NCBI GenBank assembly: GCA_017648235.1
Contig: JAGCIZ010000346.1
Location: forward strand, 1-6,647
Source of the DNA: Paludibacteraceae bacterium
GTDB lineage: Bacteria; Bacteroidota; Bacteroidia; Bacteroidales; Paludibacteraceae
Direction of reading: 5' to 3'
DNA length: 6,647 bases
The position numbers were made by a program, and so were the translations under genes. The notes under the pieces were generated by a model. The model made no database searches, had not been told where the DNA came from, and saw nothing but the letters and a program-made list of their open reading frames with translations. Positions 6,493 through 6,647 of the stretch are shown in pieces. Position 1 is the stretch's first letter. Every line of letters starts with the position of its first letter.

Positions 6493-6647
6493 ATGGAAAA
6501 GAAATCGAGTATTATAATCAGCATATTGATTGTTGTATTTTTTGCTTTGTGTGCTGTTATTTTTTTCATGTGGAGAAAATATAGAAGCGTAGAAACCGAA
6601 ATGCAAGAAATTGTAGAGCAAATGACTTATGAAAAAGAGCAATTGGA
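6493..6647 (+). CDS. Membrane-anchored, coiled-coil-like protein, N-terminal 51 codons (partial)
   Basis: I translated this from the ATG at 6493; it stays open to the window edge. The protein starts MEKKSSIIISILIVVFFALC, with one strongly hydrophobic segment at about residues 7-26. It ends at W27-R28-K29, and a highly charged stretch follows (VETEMQEIVEQM, then TYEKEQL) that has a heptad-like pattern and no prolines or glycines. There is no clear signal-peptidase site, so I read it as a single-pass anchor with a long helical or coiled-coil domain beyond. The 'EMQEIVEQM.YEKEQLE' style resembles, from memory, uncharacterised Bacteroidales membrane-anchored coiled-coil proteins, some of which are annotated OmpA-like; this is a weak recollection. 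It is the only plus-strand gene here, diverging from pheS across a 153 bp spacer with its own promoter. The function cannot be given from this fragment. Confidence 0.75.
   Translation, partial: MEKKSSIIISILIVVFFALCAVIFFMWRKYRSVETEMQEIVEQMTYEKEQL

Noticed and set aside
6451..6642. 63-codon minus-strand open frame across the divergent promoter and the plus-strand gene
   Set aside because: It overlaps a better-supported plus-strand start with promoter, and its translation is low-complexity, asparagine- and phenylalanine-rich.
1..6647. Search for mobile elements, CRISPR repeats, tRNA or rRNA genes, and defence or phage cassettes
   Set aside because: No transposase, integrase, regularly spaced repeat, cloverleaf-like stretch or defence domain was seen; nearly all bases belong to core-type genes.

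Overview
The window is about 6.6 kb of AT-rich, almost fully coding bacterial chromosome. The gene families point to the Bacteroidota (Bacteroidetes). Evidence for this is a GldF-type ABC permease, a PheS with a CxxC-x4-CxxC insertion, a surE / small membrane protein / lpxB run, A-rich leaders without clear Shine-Dalgarno sequences, and promoter -7 boxes matching TAnnTTTG. LpxB shows a Gram-negative cell that makes lipid A. A finer placement, perhaps Bacteroidales, is only a guess.

Layout: from about 6370 down to base 1 everything lies on the minus strand in one head-to-tail series. In order of transcription it is pheS (6339-5317), an MsbA-like ABC exporter (5310-3469), gldF (3458-2736), surE (2730-1966), a 96-residue membrane protein (1979-1689), lpxB (1687-557), a 128-residue secreted protein (560-174) and the first 59 codons of a YhcC/TIGR01212-type radical SAM protein (177-1, running off the left edge). 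Gaps are 6, 10, 5, -14, 1, -4 and -4 bp, so this is very probably one operon with translational coupling towards its 3' end. The only gene-free stretch is 6340-6492 (153 bp). It separates pheS from a divergent plus-strand gene whose first 51 codons are seen (one membrane helix, then a charged, coiled-coil-like segment). Each side of this spacer carries a plausible Bacteroidota-type promoter.

How the genes may work together: LpxB makes the lipid A disaccharide, and an MsbA-type flippase would move the lipid A core across the inner membrane, so the operon pairs synthesis and export of the same lipid. GldF is a membrane subunit of an ABC-2 system linked in Flavobacteriia to gliding, but its usual partner gldG is not next to it. 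SurE is a nucleotide phosphatase, PheS charges tRNA-Phe, and YhcC is a poorly understood radical SAM enzyme. The two small unrecognised envelope proteins on either side of lpxB are the least understood parts.

I saw no mobile element, CRISPR array, tRNA, rRNA, phage gene or defence cassette. The window looks like an ordinary core-genome operon, and I do not claim a new system in it.
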